DNA from: JANRLT01 sp041736895
GTDB taxonomy: Bacteria > Planctomycetota > Planctomycetia > Pirellulales > JALHPA01
Assembly (NCBI GenBank): GCA_041736895.1
Contig: JBGSSS010000185.1
Location: forward strand, 1 to 20,148
Length of the DNA: 20,148 nucleotides
Direction of reading: 5' to 3'
In this document: positions 1 through 7,956 of the stretch, in pieces
How positions within the stretch are numbered: position 1 is the stretch's first letter
Layout: each line of letters begins with the position of its first letter
Notes under the pieces: generated by a model
Database searches by the model: none
Seen by the model: only the letters and a program-made list of their open reading frames with translations
Told to the model about the DNA's origin: nothing
Translations under genes and position numbers: made by a program

Positions 1-1631
1 GCCGCAGCGGCCGGCGGCGGGGTTCCCGGCACCGGTTTATGTTCCACCGAGGCCCATTCTTTTTGCAGCGGCACGGTGAACCACTTGCTGAGATCCTCCA
101 TGTATTCGCAATCGATCGAAGTAATGTGGATCTGTTCACGCAATCCCAGCGGGATTGGTCCCTTGTCATTGGCAATCAATTGGTTGGTTGTTTTGCCGTA
201 TTGGGGGAGCGCTTCGTTGATCGCCCGCATCAGCGTCGGCCAAAGCAACTGGCGTTCGGGAATCGCCGCGATTTCCTTGCCCATCTTGTCGTAATTATCG
301 AACTTCGTTTCGGCGTCCTTAAAGGTCGTCACCAGGCCCTCGGATTTGCTGACGAGAAGCCCGGCTTTGCCAAACGCATCTTTGAACGGCTCGGTCTTCG
401 TCGTCTTCCAGGCGAGCGAGTTAAAGACGTACCCCAAACCGCAGCCCAACAGCAGCGTCGCCGCGGTCATCATCGCCCAGGGCTTCTTCGCGCGGATCAG
501 GCGTTCGCGCACGATTTCGCCGGGGAGCAAGTTCGTCGAGAGAACCCCGCGATCGAGGGCTTGCACACAGAGCCCATAGCAGACGCCAAACGAGCCGACG
601 TTTTCTTCGAACTGCGGCGAATTGACGACCGCGGAACCCTTAAGGCCGCGGAAACTCTCGACGACTTCGACCGGCATGCCGAGGTTTTGCTGCAGATATT
701 TCTGCAAGCCGCGGAGCTTCATCGTGTTGCCCAGCGCAACAATTCGGCCGAGTTTGGCCGTCTTGTTGATGCTGTTGAAGAAGTTCAGCGACCGCTGAAT
801 TTCAGTGACGAGGTCGTTGAAGATCGGCTTCATCGCCTGGAAGATGGCGCGGGGATCTTCGGTCTTCATGGCGTTGCGCTTCAGGTGCTCGGCCTTGGCG
901 AATGTGACCTTGAGTTCCTTGGTGATCGCCTTGGTAAAGTGATTCCCGCCGAGCGGGATGCTCCGCTGCCACACGCGGTAACCATTGGTCACCACCAGAT
1001 CGCTCGTGTCGGTCCCCAGCGACAACACCACGGTCGACTCCGGCGGCTCGTCGGGATTGAATTGGTCCGGCGGCGGCAGATCCTGCATCTGATCAAAGAC
1101 GATGTAATCGAACAGCGAGATCGGCGTGAGTTGGACGATGTCGACTTCGATGTCGGCGTTGATGAACGGACGCAACGAGCGAAAGACTTCGTCGCGCTTC
1201 ATCGCGAACAGCCCGACTTCGGTCTCCATCGAGAACCCGTCTTCTTCGGTTCCGCCGGGCATCTGTTGGAAGTCCCAGACGACGTCTTCCAGCGGGAACG
1301 GAATCTGTTGCTTGGCCTCGAATTTGACCAGGTCCGGAATCTTCGACGACTCGACCGGCGGCAGCTTCACAAAGCGCGGCAACCCGCGCTGACCCGGCAC
1401 GCTGATCGCGACCTTCATTCCCTTGAGCGGATTGCGGCTCATGAATTCTTGGATCGCGTCGCGCACCAACTCGACCGGATCGGCGTCGGGTTGGCTGAGT
1501 ATCTTGGGATACTCGACGAAGTCAAAGGCCTCGGCAATGATGTGATCGTTGCCGTCGCCCGACCGGCAACGAAGTGCCTTGAGCGCGCTTTGCCCGATAT
1601 CGATTCCCCAAAAGGATTCGCTTTTCGCCAT
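1..1631 (-). CDS. pilM: Type IV pilus assembly protein PilM, apparently fused to a PilN-like region (3' end cut off by window edge)
   Basis: The reading frame runs without a stop from an ATG at 1629-1631 to the left edge, giving 543 codons; the C-terminus lies outside the window. Residues 9-20 carry the actin-like ATPase phosphate-1 signature (GIDIGQSALKAL). Residues 75-110 (AISVPGQRGLPRFVKLPPV and following) and 201-232 (VVLSLGTDTSDLVV, then RSIPLGGN) are typical of PilM. PilM is a cytoplasmic actin-fold protein that links the inner-membrane PilN/PilO platform to the pilus motor. After residue 365 the sequence changes: STNLLPGEIVRERLIRAKKP precedes a hydrophobic segment at about 384-405, then a coiled-coil-like stretch and LLWPTLMRAINEALP. 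This pattern is typical of PilN, so I infer a PilM-PilN fusion. The PilM assignment is firm; the fusion is inferred. No Shine-Dalgarno is visible at the start. Confidence 0.9.
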   Translation of the reverse strand, partial: MAKSESFWGIDIGQSALKALRCRSGDGNDHIIAEAFDFVEYPKILSQPDADPVELVRDAIQEFMSRNPLKGMKVAISVPGQRGLPRFVKLPPVESSKIPDLVKFEAKQQIPFPLEDVVWDFQQMPGGTEEDGFSMETEVGLFAMKRDEVFRSLRPFINADIEVDIVQLTPISLFDYIVFDQMQDLPPPDQFNPDEPPESTVVLSLGTDTSDLVVTNGYRVWQRSIPLGGNHFTKAITKELKVTFAKAEHLKRNAMKTEDPRAIFQAMKPIFNDLVTEIQRSLNFFNSINKTAKLGRIVALGNTMKLRGLQKYLQQNLGMPVEVVESFRGLKGSAVVNSPQFEENVGSFGVCYGLCVQALDRGVLSTNLLPGEIVRERLIRAKKPWAMMTAATLLLGCGLGYVFNSLAWKTTKTEPFKDAFGKAGLLVSKSEGLVTTFKDAETKFDNYDKMGKEIAAIPERQLLWPTLMRAINEALPQYGKTTNQLIANDKGPIPLGLREQIHITSIDCEYMEDLSKWFTVPLQKEWASVEHKPVPGTPPPAAA

Positions 1632-2161
1632 GATGATCAAAAGCCAATAAGGAAGATCAAACTGTTCGTTGGAAGAGCGCGCCGTCAATCGACGAACATC
1701 CCCAAATCATTTCTTACGAAACGAAGACCCGAGGGTGCGGCGCCTCGGGCAAAGGGATGTTGAATATCACGCCTGGGACAGAGTTGGGACCGCGAGCGGA
1801 GAGATCGCGGACCAGGTTTGAATGACTGCCAATTTCGGAGAACCGCGTTCTTTTTCAGAAACGCTGTACGCCATCTTGGCAGCTTGCCGAATCATGATTC
1901 GGCACAAACCCGCAAGGAGATAAGCCAGCTTGCTCCCTCTGTCCTTTACATACCTCTAATTTATTTGGAATTAGGGTCGCGCGTCAAACAATTTCCAGGT
2001 CTGGCCTTGAATTTGCCAAGAATTGTTCAATTATGAACACGATTCCTTGGGATTTGCGTTTCCGACTTGCCTCGAACCAGGGTCGGGGGCGATACTTCCC
2101 CCCGCTGCCGCTCGCTCCGCGCAAGCGGCGTTACCCTCGCGATTTCGTGTCAGATTTCACT
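1632..2161. other. Intergenic region between divergent pilM and vanZ-like genes
   Basis: This 530-base gap separates two divergently read genes, so it must hold both promoters, but no convincing -35/-10 pair was found. It contains a perfect 20-bp palindrome at 1885-1904 and a small hairpin at 1956-1974 (ctaatt/aattag with a 7-base loop). The in-frame extension of the vanZ-like frame back to 2033 has no membrane-protein character and is treated as non-coding. Confidence 0.5.
1885..1904. promoter_or_regulatory. Perfect 20-bp palindrome, possible operator
   Basis: The sequence TGCCGAATCATGATTCGGCA is a perfect dyad with no spacer, about 255 bases upstream of pilM and 258 bases upstream of the vanZ-like gene. 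A spacer-less dyad makes a poor RNA hairpin but a good binding site for a dimeric regulator. It could also be a small palindromic repeat. Function is not shown by the sequence. Confidence 0.35.
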
Positions 2162-2608
2162 ATGACTTATCAAACCCGCACTGTCTTGCGCGCGCTGTTG
2201 TTGCTGGCGCTGATTATCACAGTCGTGGGTTTTGCGATCTTCATGCATATTCCTTATCCCTATTTGCCGGAGATCGCCAAACGACAGTCGAGCTTTTTCA
2301 TCCCGCTCGACAAGATCTTTCACTTCTCGTCGTACTTTCTGCTCAGCGTGTTGCTGTGTGCCTGGGTCTGGGTCGGCCGCGTGCCGCCGCTGCGCAAGCA
2401 AGTCTTTTGGATCATCGGCGGACTGATGATCTACAGCGGGCTGGAAGAATACACGCAGCAGTTCAGCAACCGCGTCACCGACATGAAGGATTGGTTGGCC
2501 GATGTGCTGGGCTTCACGCTCGGGTGCGTGATGATGTGGGCCATTTGGCGCTTTGGTCCGCGCTGGCTATCGGTGACTGAGCCGGATGATCAACGAGTCG
2601 CCGCGTAG
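2162..2608 (+). CDS. VanZ-family integral membrane protein
   Basis: The 148-residue product has four predicted membrane segments at about residues 10-28, 55-72, 80-93 and 113-130. VanZ-family signatures are visible: DKIFHFSSYFLL (50-61), then EEYTQQF (95-101) followed by D107, D110 and D114 in DMKDWLADVLGFTLG. VanZ proteins are small membrane proteins; the founding member gives low-level teicoplanin resistance, but for most relatives the biochemical role is unknown. I chose the ATG at 2162 because the frame upstream, back to 2033, is not protein-like. The last 19 bases overlap the end of the convergent decarboxylase gene. Resistance should not be assumed from family membership. Confidence 0.85.
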   Translation: MTYQTRTVLRALLLLALIITVVGFAIFMHIPYPYLPEIAKRQSSFFIPLDKIFHFSSYFLLSVLLCAWVWVGRVPPLRKQVFWIIGGLMIYSGLEEYTQQFSNRVTDMKDWLADVLGFTLGCVMMWAIWRFGPRWLSVTEPDDQRVAA

Positions 2609-3609
2609 CGCGATTCCGCAGGACGCACATTCGAGTTCGCATAGAGCGGCGTCGGCGGGCGATAGTCATCCAACCGAATCGTCGTGAACCAATCAAGCGT
2701 CGCGGCCAAACCAGTGCGCAAGTCGACCGACGGCTGCCAGTTGAGCAACCGTTTCGCCAACGAAATATCGGGTTGGCGGCGCGTCGGATCGTCCACCGGC
2801 AAGCGCTGATGCTCGATGTGTTTGCGTGAGCCGATCAGGTCGCAGAGCATCTCGGCAAGTTGTAGGATTGTGAACTCACCCGGGTTGCCCAGGTTCACCG
2901 GCTCGCGATAGTCGGCCGAGTTGTTCATCAAGCGGATCAGTCCTTCGACCAGATCGTCGCGATAACAGAACGACCGCGTTTGCGACCCATCGCCATAGAT
3001 CGTGAGCCGATCGCCGGTGAGAGCTTGGCGAATGAAATTCGAGACCACGCGGCCATCATACGGATGCATCCGCGGACCGTAGGTATTAAAGATCCGCGCG
3101 ATGCGTGTGCGGACGTTGTGGACGCGCGAGTAATCCATGAACAGCGTTTCGGCCGCGCGCTTGCCCTCGTCGTAACAGGCCCGCGGGCCAAGCGTATTGA
3201 CGCAGCCGCGATAGCTTTCGACTTGCGGATGGACCTCGGGATCGCCGTAGATTTCGCTCGTCGAAGCTTGCAGGATCGTCGCGCCGCAGCGCTTCGCCAT
3301 GCCGAGCAGATGCAGCGCGCCCAGCACGCTCGTCTTCATGGTTTGGATCGGGTCGTATTGGTAATGACCCGGGGCCGCGGGGCATGCCAGGCTGTAAATC
3401 TGGTCCACTTCGAGCCAAATCGGCTGCGAAATGTCGTGGCGGATCAGCTCGAAATTCGGCCGCTCCAGCAAATGCGCGATGTTCGACTTTTGGCTCGTAA
3501 AAAAGTTGTCGAGGCAAATGACCTCGTGTCCCTGATCCAACAGCCGTTCGCACAGATGCGATCCGAGAAACCCGGCACCGCCGGCGATGAGAATGCGTTG
3601 GAGGGGCAT
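2590..3609 (-). CDS. UDP-glucuronate decarboxylase (UDP-xylose synthase), extended SDR family
   Basis: This 339-residue NAD-dependent epimerase/dehydratase-type enzyme converts UDP-glucuronate to UDP-xylose in the cytoplasm, feeding glycan synthesis. Visible features are the Rossmann motif GGAGFLG (10-16), an acidic D34 that selects NAD, the catalytic TSE at 117-119, and Y146/K150 in CYDEGKR. Sequences specific to UDP-xylose synthases, as opposed to epimerases, follow: LACPAAPGHYQYDP (74-87), STSEIYGDP, RIARIFNTYGPRMHP and GDGSQTRSFCYRDDLVEG. The usual family sequence after LACPA is SP; here it is AP-G. I chose the ATG at 3607-3609 because it directly precedes the Rossmann strand; a longer upstream frame is not conserved-looking. 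Length is normal for bacterial members. Confidence 0.93.
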   Translation of the reverse strand: MPLQRILIAGGAGFLGSHLCERLLDQGHEVICLDNFFTSQKSNIAHLLERPNFELIRHDISQPIWLEVDQIYSLACPAAPGHYQYDPIQTMKTSVLGALHLLGMAKRCGATILQASTSEIYGDPEVHPQVESYRGCVNTLGPRACYDEGKRAAETLFMDYSRVHNVRTRIARIFNTYGPRMHPYDGRVVSNFIRQALTGDRLTIYGDGSQTRSFCYRDDLVEGLIRLMNNSADYREPVNLGNPGEFTILQLAEMLCDLIGSRKHIEHQRLPVDDPTRRQPDISLAKRLLNWQPSVDLRTGLAATLDWFTTIRLDDYRPPTPLYANSNVRPAESRYAATR

Positions 3610-3850
3610 GGGTGATGACTCGGGAAGGTTTCGTGCTAGCAGGTTCGTAGCTCGTAGCCATTGCTGCGAGCGAACTGTTCGGCCGATCTTCCCTAACCGC
3701 GATTGACCCATGCTGGAGTTTGGCGGTATTCTTGGCCGCCCCAACACTGCACCAGACATGGTCACTCGATACTTCCGTGCATCTTCCGTCGTATCGACAA
3801 CGTGCGGGGAAACCTTGCCTGTCGGAAAAACTTTTCCTATCGGATAATTT

Positions 3851-4603
3851 ATGCCCATCGTTCCTGCTTTGCGTCTTGTGCCGGTTGTGCTGCTCGCGCT
3901 GGGCTTTGCCGCGCTCCGCGCCGAGGACTTTCGCATCGACTCGCGCGTCTTCCAGGGCAAGGACGAACAGCCGCAATCCGAAAGCACGACGATCTTTGCC
4001 AATGGGCGGGTTTACGACTTTCACAATGCGCCGCGCGAGCTGACGATCTACGATCCGCCGCACGACCGGATCGTCGTCATGGATCTGGAACGGAATCGCA
4101 AGACCGAACTCCGGACCGAGCAGCTCACACGCTTCCGCGACGAGCTTCTGGCCCGGTCCGAGAAAACGACCGATGCCGGCGTGCGGTTTTTGCTCCAGCC
4201 AAAGTTCGACAAGCAAACCGGTTCGACGCCGGCGGAGCGCGTTTTTCAAAGCGAGTACATCACATACCAAGTGGAGACCGCGAGCCCGCGCACGGCCGCG
4301 ATCGCAGAACAGTACCGCCAATTCAGCGACATGTCGGCCACGCTGAACGCGATGCTGAATAGCGGCTGGCCGCCGTTCGCACGGTTGCAAGTCAACGCCG
4401 CCCTCGCCGACGAGAAGCTGATCCCGACCAAGGTGAATCTCCTCTTTCCGAGCAAGTCGCTGCTCGGCCAGCGCAAGCAATTCCGCAGCGAGCACGAACT
4501 GCACACGCGGATCACCGATAGCGATCAACAAAAGATCGCCGCCGCCGAAGAGCACCTGAACCGGACTGTACTGGTGAGCCTGCGGGAGTATACGACACGG
4601 TAA
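3851..4603 (+). CDS. Secreted hypothetical protein
   Basis: I do not recognise the family. The 250-residue product starts with a clear signal peptide (hydrophobic LVPVVLLALGFAAL, probable cleavage near LRA-ED at residues 22-25). The rest is soluble, charged and mixed alpha/beta in character, with no cysteine motif, no further membrane segment and no catalytic signature. The middle contains QFSDMSATLNAMLNSGWPPF (about 156-175) and the C-terminus is rich in helix-forming charged residues. The protein is probably periplasmic or exported. It reads as a normal, intact gene: codon use matches its neighbours and the frame is open throughout. It is divergent from the decarboxylase gene, with 241 bases between them. 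No Shine-Dalgarno is seen. Confidence 0.8.
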   Translation: MPIVPALRLVPVVLLALGFAALRAEDFRIDSRVFQGKDEQPQSESTTIFANGRVYDFHNAPRELTIYDPPHDRIVVMDLERNRKTELRTEQLTRFRDELLARSEKTTDAGVRFLLQPKFDKQTGSTPAERVFQSEYITYQVETASPRTAAIAEQYRQFSDMSATLNAMLNSGWPPFARLQVNAALADEKLIPTKVNLLFPSKSLLGQRKQFRSEHELHTRITDSDQQKIAAAEEHLNRTVLVSLREYTTR

Positions 4604-4945
4604 TTGGGAACAGTGCGCTTGCAATATTGGATAGCACTTGCTCCGTAAGGCTGTATTAGAAACACCTATCGCAGAGCGCAGCCATTTCAATACGGCAACT
4701 GTCGCAGAAATTGAATCCGGGCGAGCTACAGCAAGTCTATTTATGTATTTAATACAGATCCACGAAAACCAAATTATAGAAAGTTAAAGTCTACTGTTTT
4801 GCTGCATCATGTTTGCAGTTCCAAAGATTACCATCTTTTGCGTCTGTTGACGCACACCATACGTCGAAAGATTGACAATCATCTACTAGAGCTTTAGGTT
4901 GATGAATCGAATTTGATCGATTCGTCTCTAGCCCCTGAGCCGCTA
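4604..4945. other. AT-rich intergenic region
   Basis: This 342-base region is clearly more AT-rich than the genes on either side. It holds two small hairpins: gcgtc/gacgc at 4840-4853, and gaatcga/tcgattc at 4904-4923 just upstream of the PEP-CTERM gene. It also holds a possible promoter at 4872-4900. No reading frame in it looks coding. Confidence 0.5.
4872..4900 (+). promoter_or_regulatory. Possible sigma-70-type promoter of the PEP-CTERM gene
   Basis: A perfect TTGACA (4872-4877) is followed after 17 bases by TAGGTT (4895-4900), which keeps the key first T, A and last T of the -10 consensus. The predicted start would lie roughly 40 bases before the ATG at 4946. The -10 match is weak, so this is tentative. 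Confidence 0.35.
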
Positions 4946-6139
4946 ATGAAAAACACCATCAACGTCGCACTTTTTTATGCGCTGCTTTGCTGCGCCGCAA
5001 ACGTTTATGCGGTTCCGCCCGCCACGCGTTATACGGTCACGGAGATTTCCCCGACCAATGTGACGGAATCCAACAGACCTAGGGATCTGAACAACTCGGG
5101 TGTTGGTGTGGGAACCATGTCTTCGGGTTCTGCCTACGGCGATCGCGCGCTCGTGTTCGCGAATGGCGCGACGCAAAAGCTTGGAACGTTGCCGACCGAT
5201 CCGGGGAACACGTTCCTGCAAAGTTTCGCGCTGGGAATTAACAATCTCGGCAACGTCGTCGGCAATTCGACGTACGGCTCGAATGGTTCCACCACGCACG
5301 GATTTTTCTATTCTGGCGGCGTGATGACCGACATCGGGGCAATTTCCGGCGCCTTGAGCGAAGCCAATGCTGTCAATGATGCAAATCAAGTGGCGGGCCG
5401 TTCTTCGATTGCCGGCGGCTTTGCGCCCATTCGCTGGCAAAACGGCCAGATGATCAATCTGGGGTCGCTCGGCGGCACCAATGGCAGTGCGTTCGACATC
5501 AACGCCTCGGGCAATACGGTGGGGTTCTCGACAAATGCTTCGGGATCGACCCGCGCTTTTTTTTGGCACGATCTTAATACCAATGGTCAGAGCGATCCGG
5601 GCGAGATGATTTCGCTCGGCATCTTGAGCGGCTATCTGACTTCCGTGGCCACCTCGGTGAATAATCTCAACGAAGTCGTCGGCAATCTTGGAACTTCCCA
5701 GCGTGCTTTCTATTGGAAAGACATGAATTCCAATAACCTCAGCGATCCAGGAGAAATGACGTTATTGCCATTGATGTCTGGGATGGTATTGACCAACGCC
5801 ACGGGGATCAACAATGCGGGGGATATCGTCGGTCTCAGCAGGAGCAGCAGTTCTGTGAATTACGCTACGATCTGGGATGATGGAATTCCGTACGACTTGA
5901 ACACGCTGCTGGATCTTTCCCCAGGACAAACGGTCCCGCAATTTACCCTAGCCCAGGCGATTAATGATCGCGGGGAAATTCTTGTTACTGGCGCTGTCCC
6001 TACCGGCTTAGGGAACAAGGATCGCGTTTATTTGCTGACGCCTGTGCCGGAGCCGGGGGTGATCGCACTGGGTTGCATGGTCTTGCTGATCTTTATTGTG
6101 CGAGTGGTGCAGCAACGATCCTTCGCCGAGCAAAAATAA
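4946..6139 (+). CDS. HAF-repeat PEP-CTERM sorting-domain protein
   Basis: The 397-residue product has a signal peptide (residues 1-22, core VALFYALLCCAANVYA). About seven beta-rich HAF-type repeats follow, marked by INNLGNVVGNS, VNDANQVAGRS, INASGNTVGFS, VNNLNEVVGN, INNAGDIVGLS and INDRGEI. The C-terminus carries VPEPG (367-371), a hydrophobic segment and a short tail ending near RSFAEQK. PEP-CTERM tails are processed by exosortases and place proteins at the cell surface or matrix. Two repeats contain a DxNxNxxSDPGE loop (209-220 and 259-270) that resembles a calcium-binding loop. I chose the ATG at 4946; a TTG at 4913 would add 11 residues ahead of the signal peptide. The tail has only a few basic residues. 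Biological role is unknown. Confidence 0.88.
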   Translation: MKNTINVALFYALLCCAANVYAVPPATRYTVTEISPTNVTESNRPRDLNNSGVGVGTMSSGSAYGDRALVFANGATQKLGTLPTDPGNTFLQSFALGINNLGNVVGNSTYGSNGSTTHGFFYSGGVMTDIGAISGALSEANAVNDANQVAGRSSIAGGFAPIRWQNGQMINLGSLGGTNGSAFDINASGNTVGFSTNASGSTRAFFWHDLNTNGQSDPGEMISLGILSGYLTSVATSVNNLNEVVGNLGTSQRAFYWKDMNSNNLSDPGEMTLLPLMSGMVLTNATGINNAGDIVGLSRSSSSVNYATIWDDGIPYDLNTLLDLSPGQTVPQFTLAQAINDRGEILVTGAVPTGLGNKDRVYLLTPVPEPGVIALGCMVLLIFIVRVVQQRSFAEQK

Positions 6140-6255
6140 GTCGCCGGAAACAAAATCCGTGCTTGAGCAATTCTCTCGATATAACAAGATACAAGGCGCG
6201 CAAGATGCTGGCGTGACCACACAAATTCGAACAATTCGGTGAATGCTTGGGGAGG

Positions 6256-6305
6256 TGAAAGCTAAAACTGCGAGAGTGTTGCTACGGTCGCAGCTTTAGC
6301 TTCCA
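6256..6305. repeat. Imperfect inverted repeat (palindromic intergenic element)
   Basis: The arms at 6256-6273 and 6288-6305 match at 16 of 18 positions around a 14-base loop. Both mismatches still allow G-U pairing in RNA. The element lies between the PEP-CTERM gene and the amidohydrolase gene, with no T-tract, so it is more like a repetitive palindromic element than a standard terminator. Confidence 0.65.
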
Positions 6306-6344
6306 CTGACTATGATGACCGCTAATCAGGCTCATCTACCTTGT

Positions 6345-6348
6345 AGGA
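6345..6348 (+). promoter_or_regulatory. Weak ribosome binding site of the amidohydrolase
   Basis: AGGA lies 6 bases before the ATG at 6355. It supports this start over others, in a window where most genes lack a visible Shine-Dalgarno. Confidence 0.4.
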
Positions 6349-6354
6349 TATCCG

Positions 6355-7827
6355 ATGTTCGCTACAACCGTTCGCTTGCACATGCTTGTCGCAGCTATTT
6401 GTTTCTCTGTGACAGGTTCCCCCGCCGCCGAATGGAACGATGCGGCCCGCCGCGACGTGCAAAAACGAATCGACGAGCGCGCGGCGGAGTATACCGCGAT
6501 CGCCGAAAAGATCTGGGACTTCGCCGAAGTCGGCTATCAAGAAACACGCAGCGCCGCACTCCTTCAAGGGCAACTCAAGAACGCCGGGTTCAAGATCACC
6601 GAAAAAGTTGGCGGTCTGCCCACGGCGTTCACCGCCGAGTACGGCTCCGGCAAGCCGGTGATCGGCATCCTGGGCGAATACGACGCGCTGCCGGGCATGC
6701 AACAAGACCGCGCGCCTTTCAAGCGACCCGAGGTCGCCACGCAGCCGGGCCATGCCTGCGGACACAATCTCTTTGGCACGGCATCGGCGCTCGCGGCGAT
6801 CACGGTCAAGGAATGGCTCGCGGAGAACAATGTCACCGGAACGATTCGCTTCTATGGTTGTCCCGCCGAAGAAGGGGGTTCGGGCAAGGTTTTCATGGTC
6901 CGCGCCGGCGCGTTCAAGGACTGCGATGTCGTGCTGCATTGGCATCCGAACGCGTCCAACCGCGCTGCCAACAATGTGACGTACGGCAACGTGACCGGAA
7001 AGTTTCATTTCCACGGCACCGCGGCCCATGCGTCGAGTGCGCCCGAGAAAGGCCGCTCGGCCCTCGACGGCGTCATGCTCTTCACGCACGCGGTCGAGTT
7101 GCTCCGCGAGCACATCCCGCGCAACATGCGGCTGCACTACATCATCACCGGCGGCGGCGATGCGCCGAACATCGTCCCGGCGCATGCCGAGGTTTATCTC
7201 TATCTGCGCTCGGACGAGATGCGGGTCATCGACGATATCTGGCCGCGGATCAAGAAATGCGCCGAAGGTGCCGCCCTCGCAACGGAAACGAAATTCGAAC
7301 TCGAATACGTCAGCAGTGCCTACACGATGCTGCCCAATTCGTCGTTAGCAAAGTTACTTGATCAACAGCTAAAGCATGTCGGAGGCGTGAAGTACAACGA
7401 CGAGGAACGCGCCTTCGCCGCCGATATTCAAGCCACGCTCACGGCCGCGAAGCTGCCGGTGCCGGCGCTCGCGGCGGCTCTGGAAATCGCGCCGCCGGGA
7501 ACCGAACCCTCCAGCGGTTCGACCGACGTGGCCGATGTCAGTTGGAACGTCCCTACCGGCGGGTTTAGCACGGCGACTTTCGTTCCCGGCGTCCCGCTGC
7601 ACAGTTGGCAGGCCGTGGCCTGCGCCGGCCACAGCTCGGGCCACAAGGGTATGCTCGTCGCCGCCAAGGTGCTCACCCTGGGCGCGCTGGAACTCTTCAC
7701 GAACCCCGACGAGGTACGCGCCGCGCGCGAAGCGTTCGAACGCAGCCGTGGCAAGGAAGAATACCGGTCGCGCTTGCCGGCCGATTTCAAGCCGAACTTG
7801 GAGTATCGGAAGTCATCGGGCCAATAA
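6355..7827 (+). CDS. Exported M20-family amidohydrolase, AbgB-like
   Basis: The 490-residue product is an M20D-type metallo-amidohydrolase. Metal-binding and catalytic sequences are visible: LGEYDALPG (106-114), PGHACGHN (131-138), GCPAEEGGSGK (168-178) with the catalytic and metal glutamates at E172-E173, HWHP (195-198), and HFHGTAAHASSAPEKGRSAL (218-237) of the dimerisation lid. A late GHSSGHKGM supplies a further metal histidine. The set matches the aminobenzoyl-glutamate utilisation subunit B group, which cleaves p-aminobenzoyl-glutamate together with AbgA. An N-terminal signal peptide (LVAAICFSVTGSPAAE) implies export, unlike E. coli AbgB. No abgA or transporter is adjacent, so the substrate is uncertain; an N-acyl amino acid or dipeptide is possible. 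Confidence 0.9.
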   Translation: MFATTVRLHMLVAAICFSVTGSPAAEWNDAARRDVQKRIDERAAEYTAIAEKIWDFAEVGYQETRSAALLQGQLKNAGFKITEKVGGLPTAFTAEYGSGKPVIGILGEYDALPGMQQDRAPFKRPEVATQPGHACGHNLFGTASALAAITVKEWLAENNVTGTIRFYGCPAEEGGSGKVFMVRAGAFKDCDVVLHWHPNASNRAANNVTYGNVTGKFHFHGTAAHASSAPEKGRSALDGVMLFTHAVELLREHIPRNMRLHYIITGGGDAPNIVPAHAEVYLYLRSDEMRVIDDIWPRIKKCAEGAALATETKFELEYVSSAYTMLPNSSLAKLLDQQLKHVGGVKYNDEERAFAADIQATLTAAKLPVPALAAALEIAPPGTEPSSGSTDVADVSWNVPTGGFSTATFVPGVPLHSWQAVACAGHSSGHKGMLVAAKVLTLGALELFTNPDEVRAAREAFERSRGKEEYRSRLPADFKPNLEYRKSSGQ

Positions 7828-7904
7828 GCTGCGATCCAAGAGGTGAGAGAACACTAGCTCGCATCCTGCATCGCAAATCGTGTGCAATCTTGCGGAGTAC
7901 TCGA

Positions 7905-7910
7905 TATAAT
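7905..7910 (+). promoter_or_regulatory. Possible -10 box of the DUF1559 gene
   Basis: A perfect TATAAT lies 46 bases before the ATG at 7957, in the short gap after the amidohydrolase gene. No good -35 box is seen at 16-18 bases upstream, so it would need an activator or another sigma factor. Confidence 0.4.
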
Positions 7911-7956
7911 ACGATCGGATTTCTCGAAGGCAGCTTCGCTTCTATTGTGGGATACC

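Noticed and set aside
39..1763. Open plus-strand frame of 574 codons
   Set aside because: It is antisense to the pilM gene, whose product has clear actin-like ATPase motifs. High GC keeps the opposite strand open; the antisense product is rich in Arg/His/Gln and has no recognisable domain.
2033..2161. Upstream extension of the VanZ-like protein
   Set aside because: The 43 added residues are basic and have no membrane or signal character; the ATG at 2162 directly precedes the first membrane helix.
3843..3848. GATAAT as a -10 box for the secreted protein gene
   Set aside because: It ends 2 bases before the ATG, so transcription would start inside the gene, and there is no good -35 box.
3086..4690. 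Open minus-strand frame of 534 codons
   Set aside because: It overlaps the secreted protein gene at 3851-4603 and part of the UDP-xylose synthase gene in another frame, has no domain features, and its composition is that of a GC shadow.
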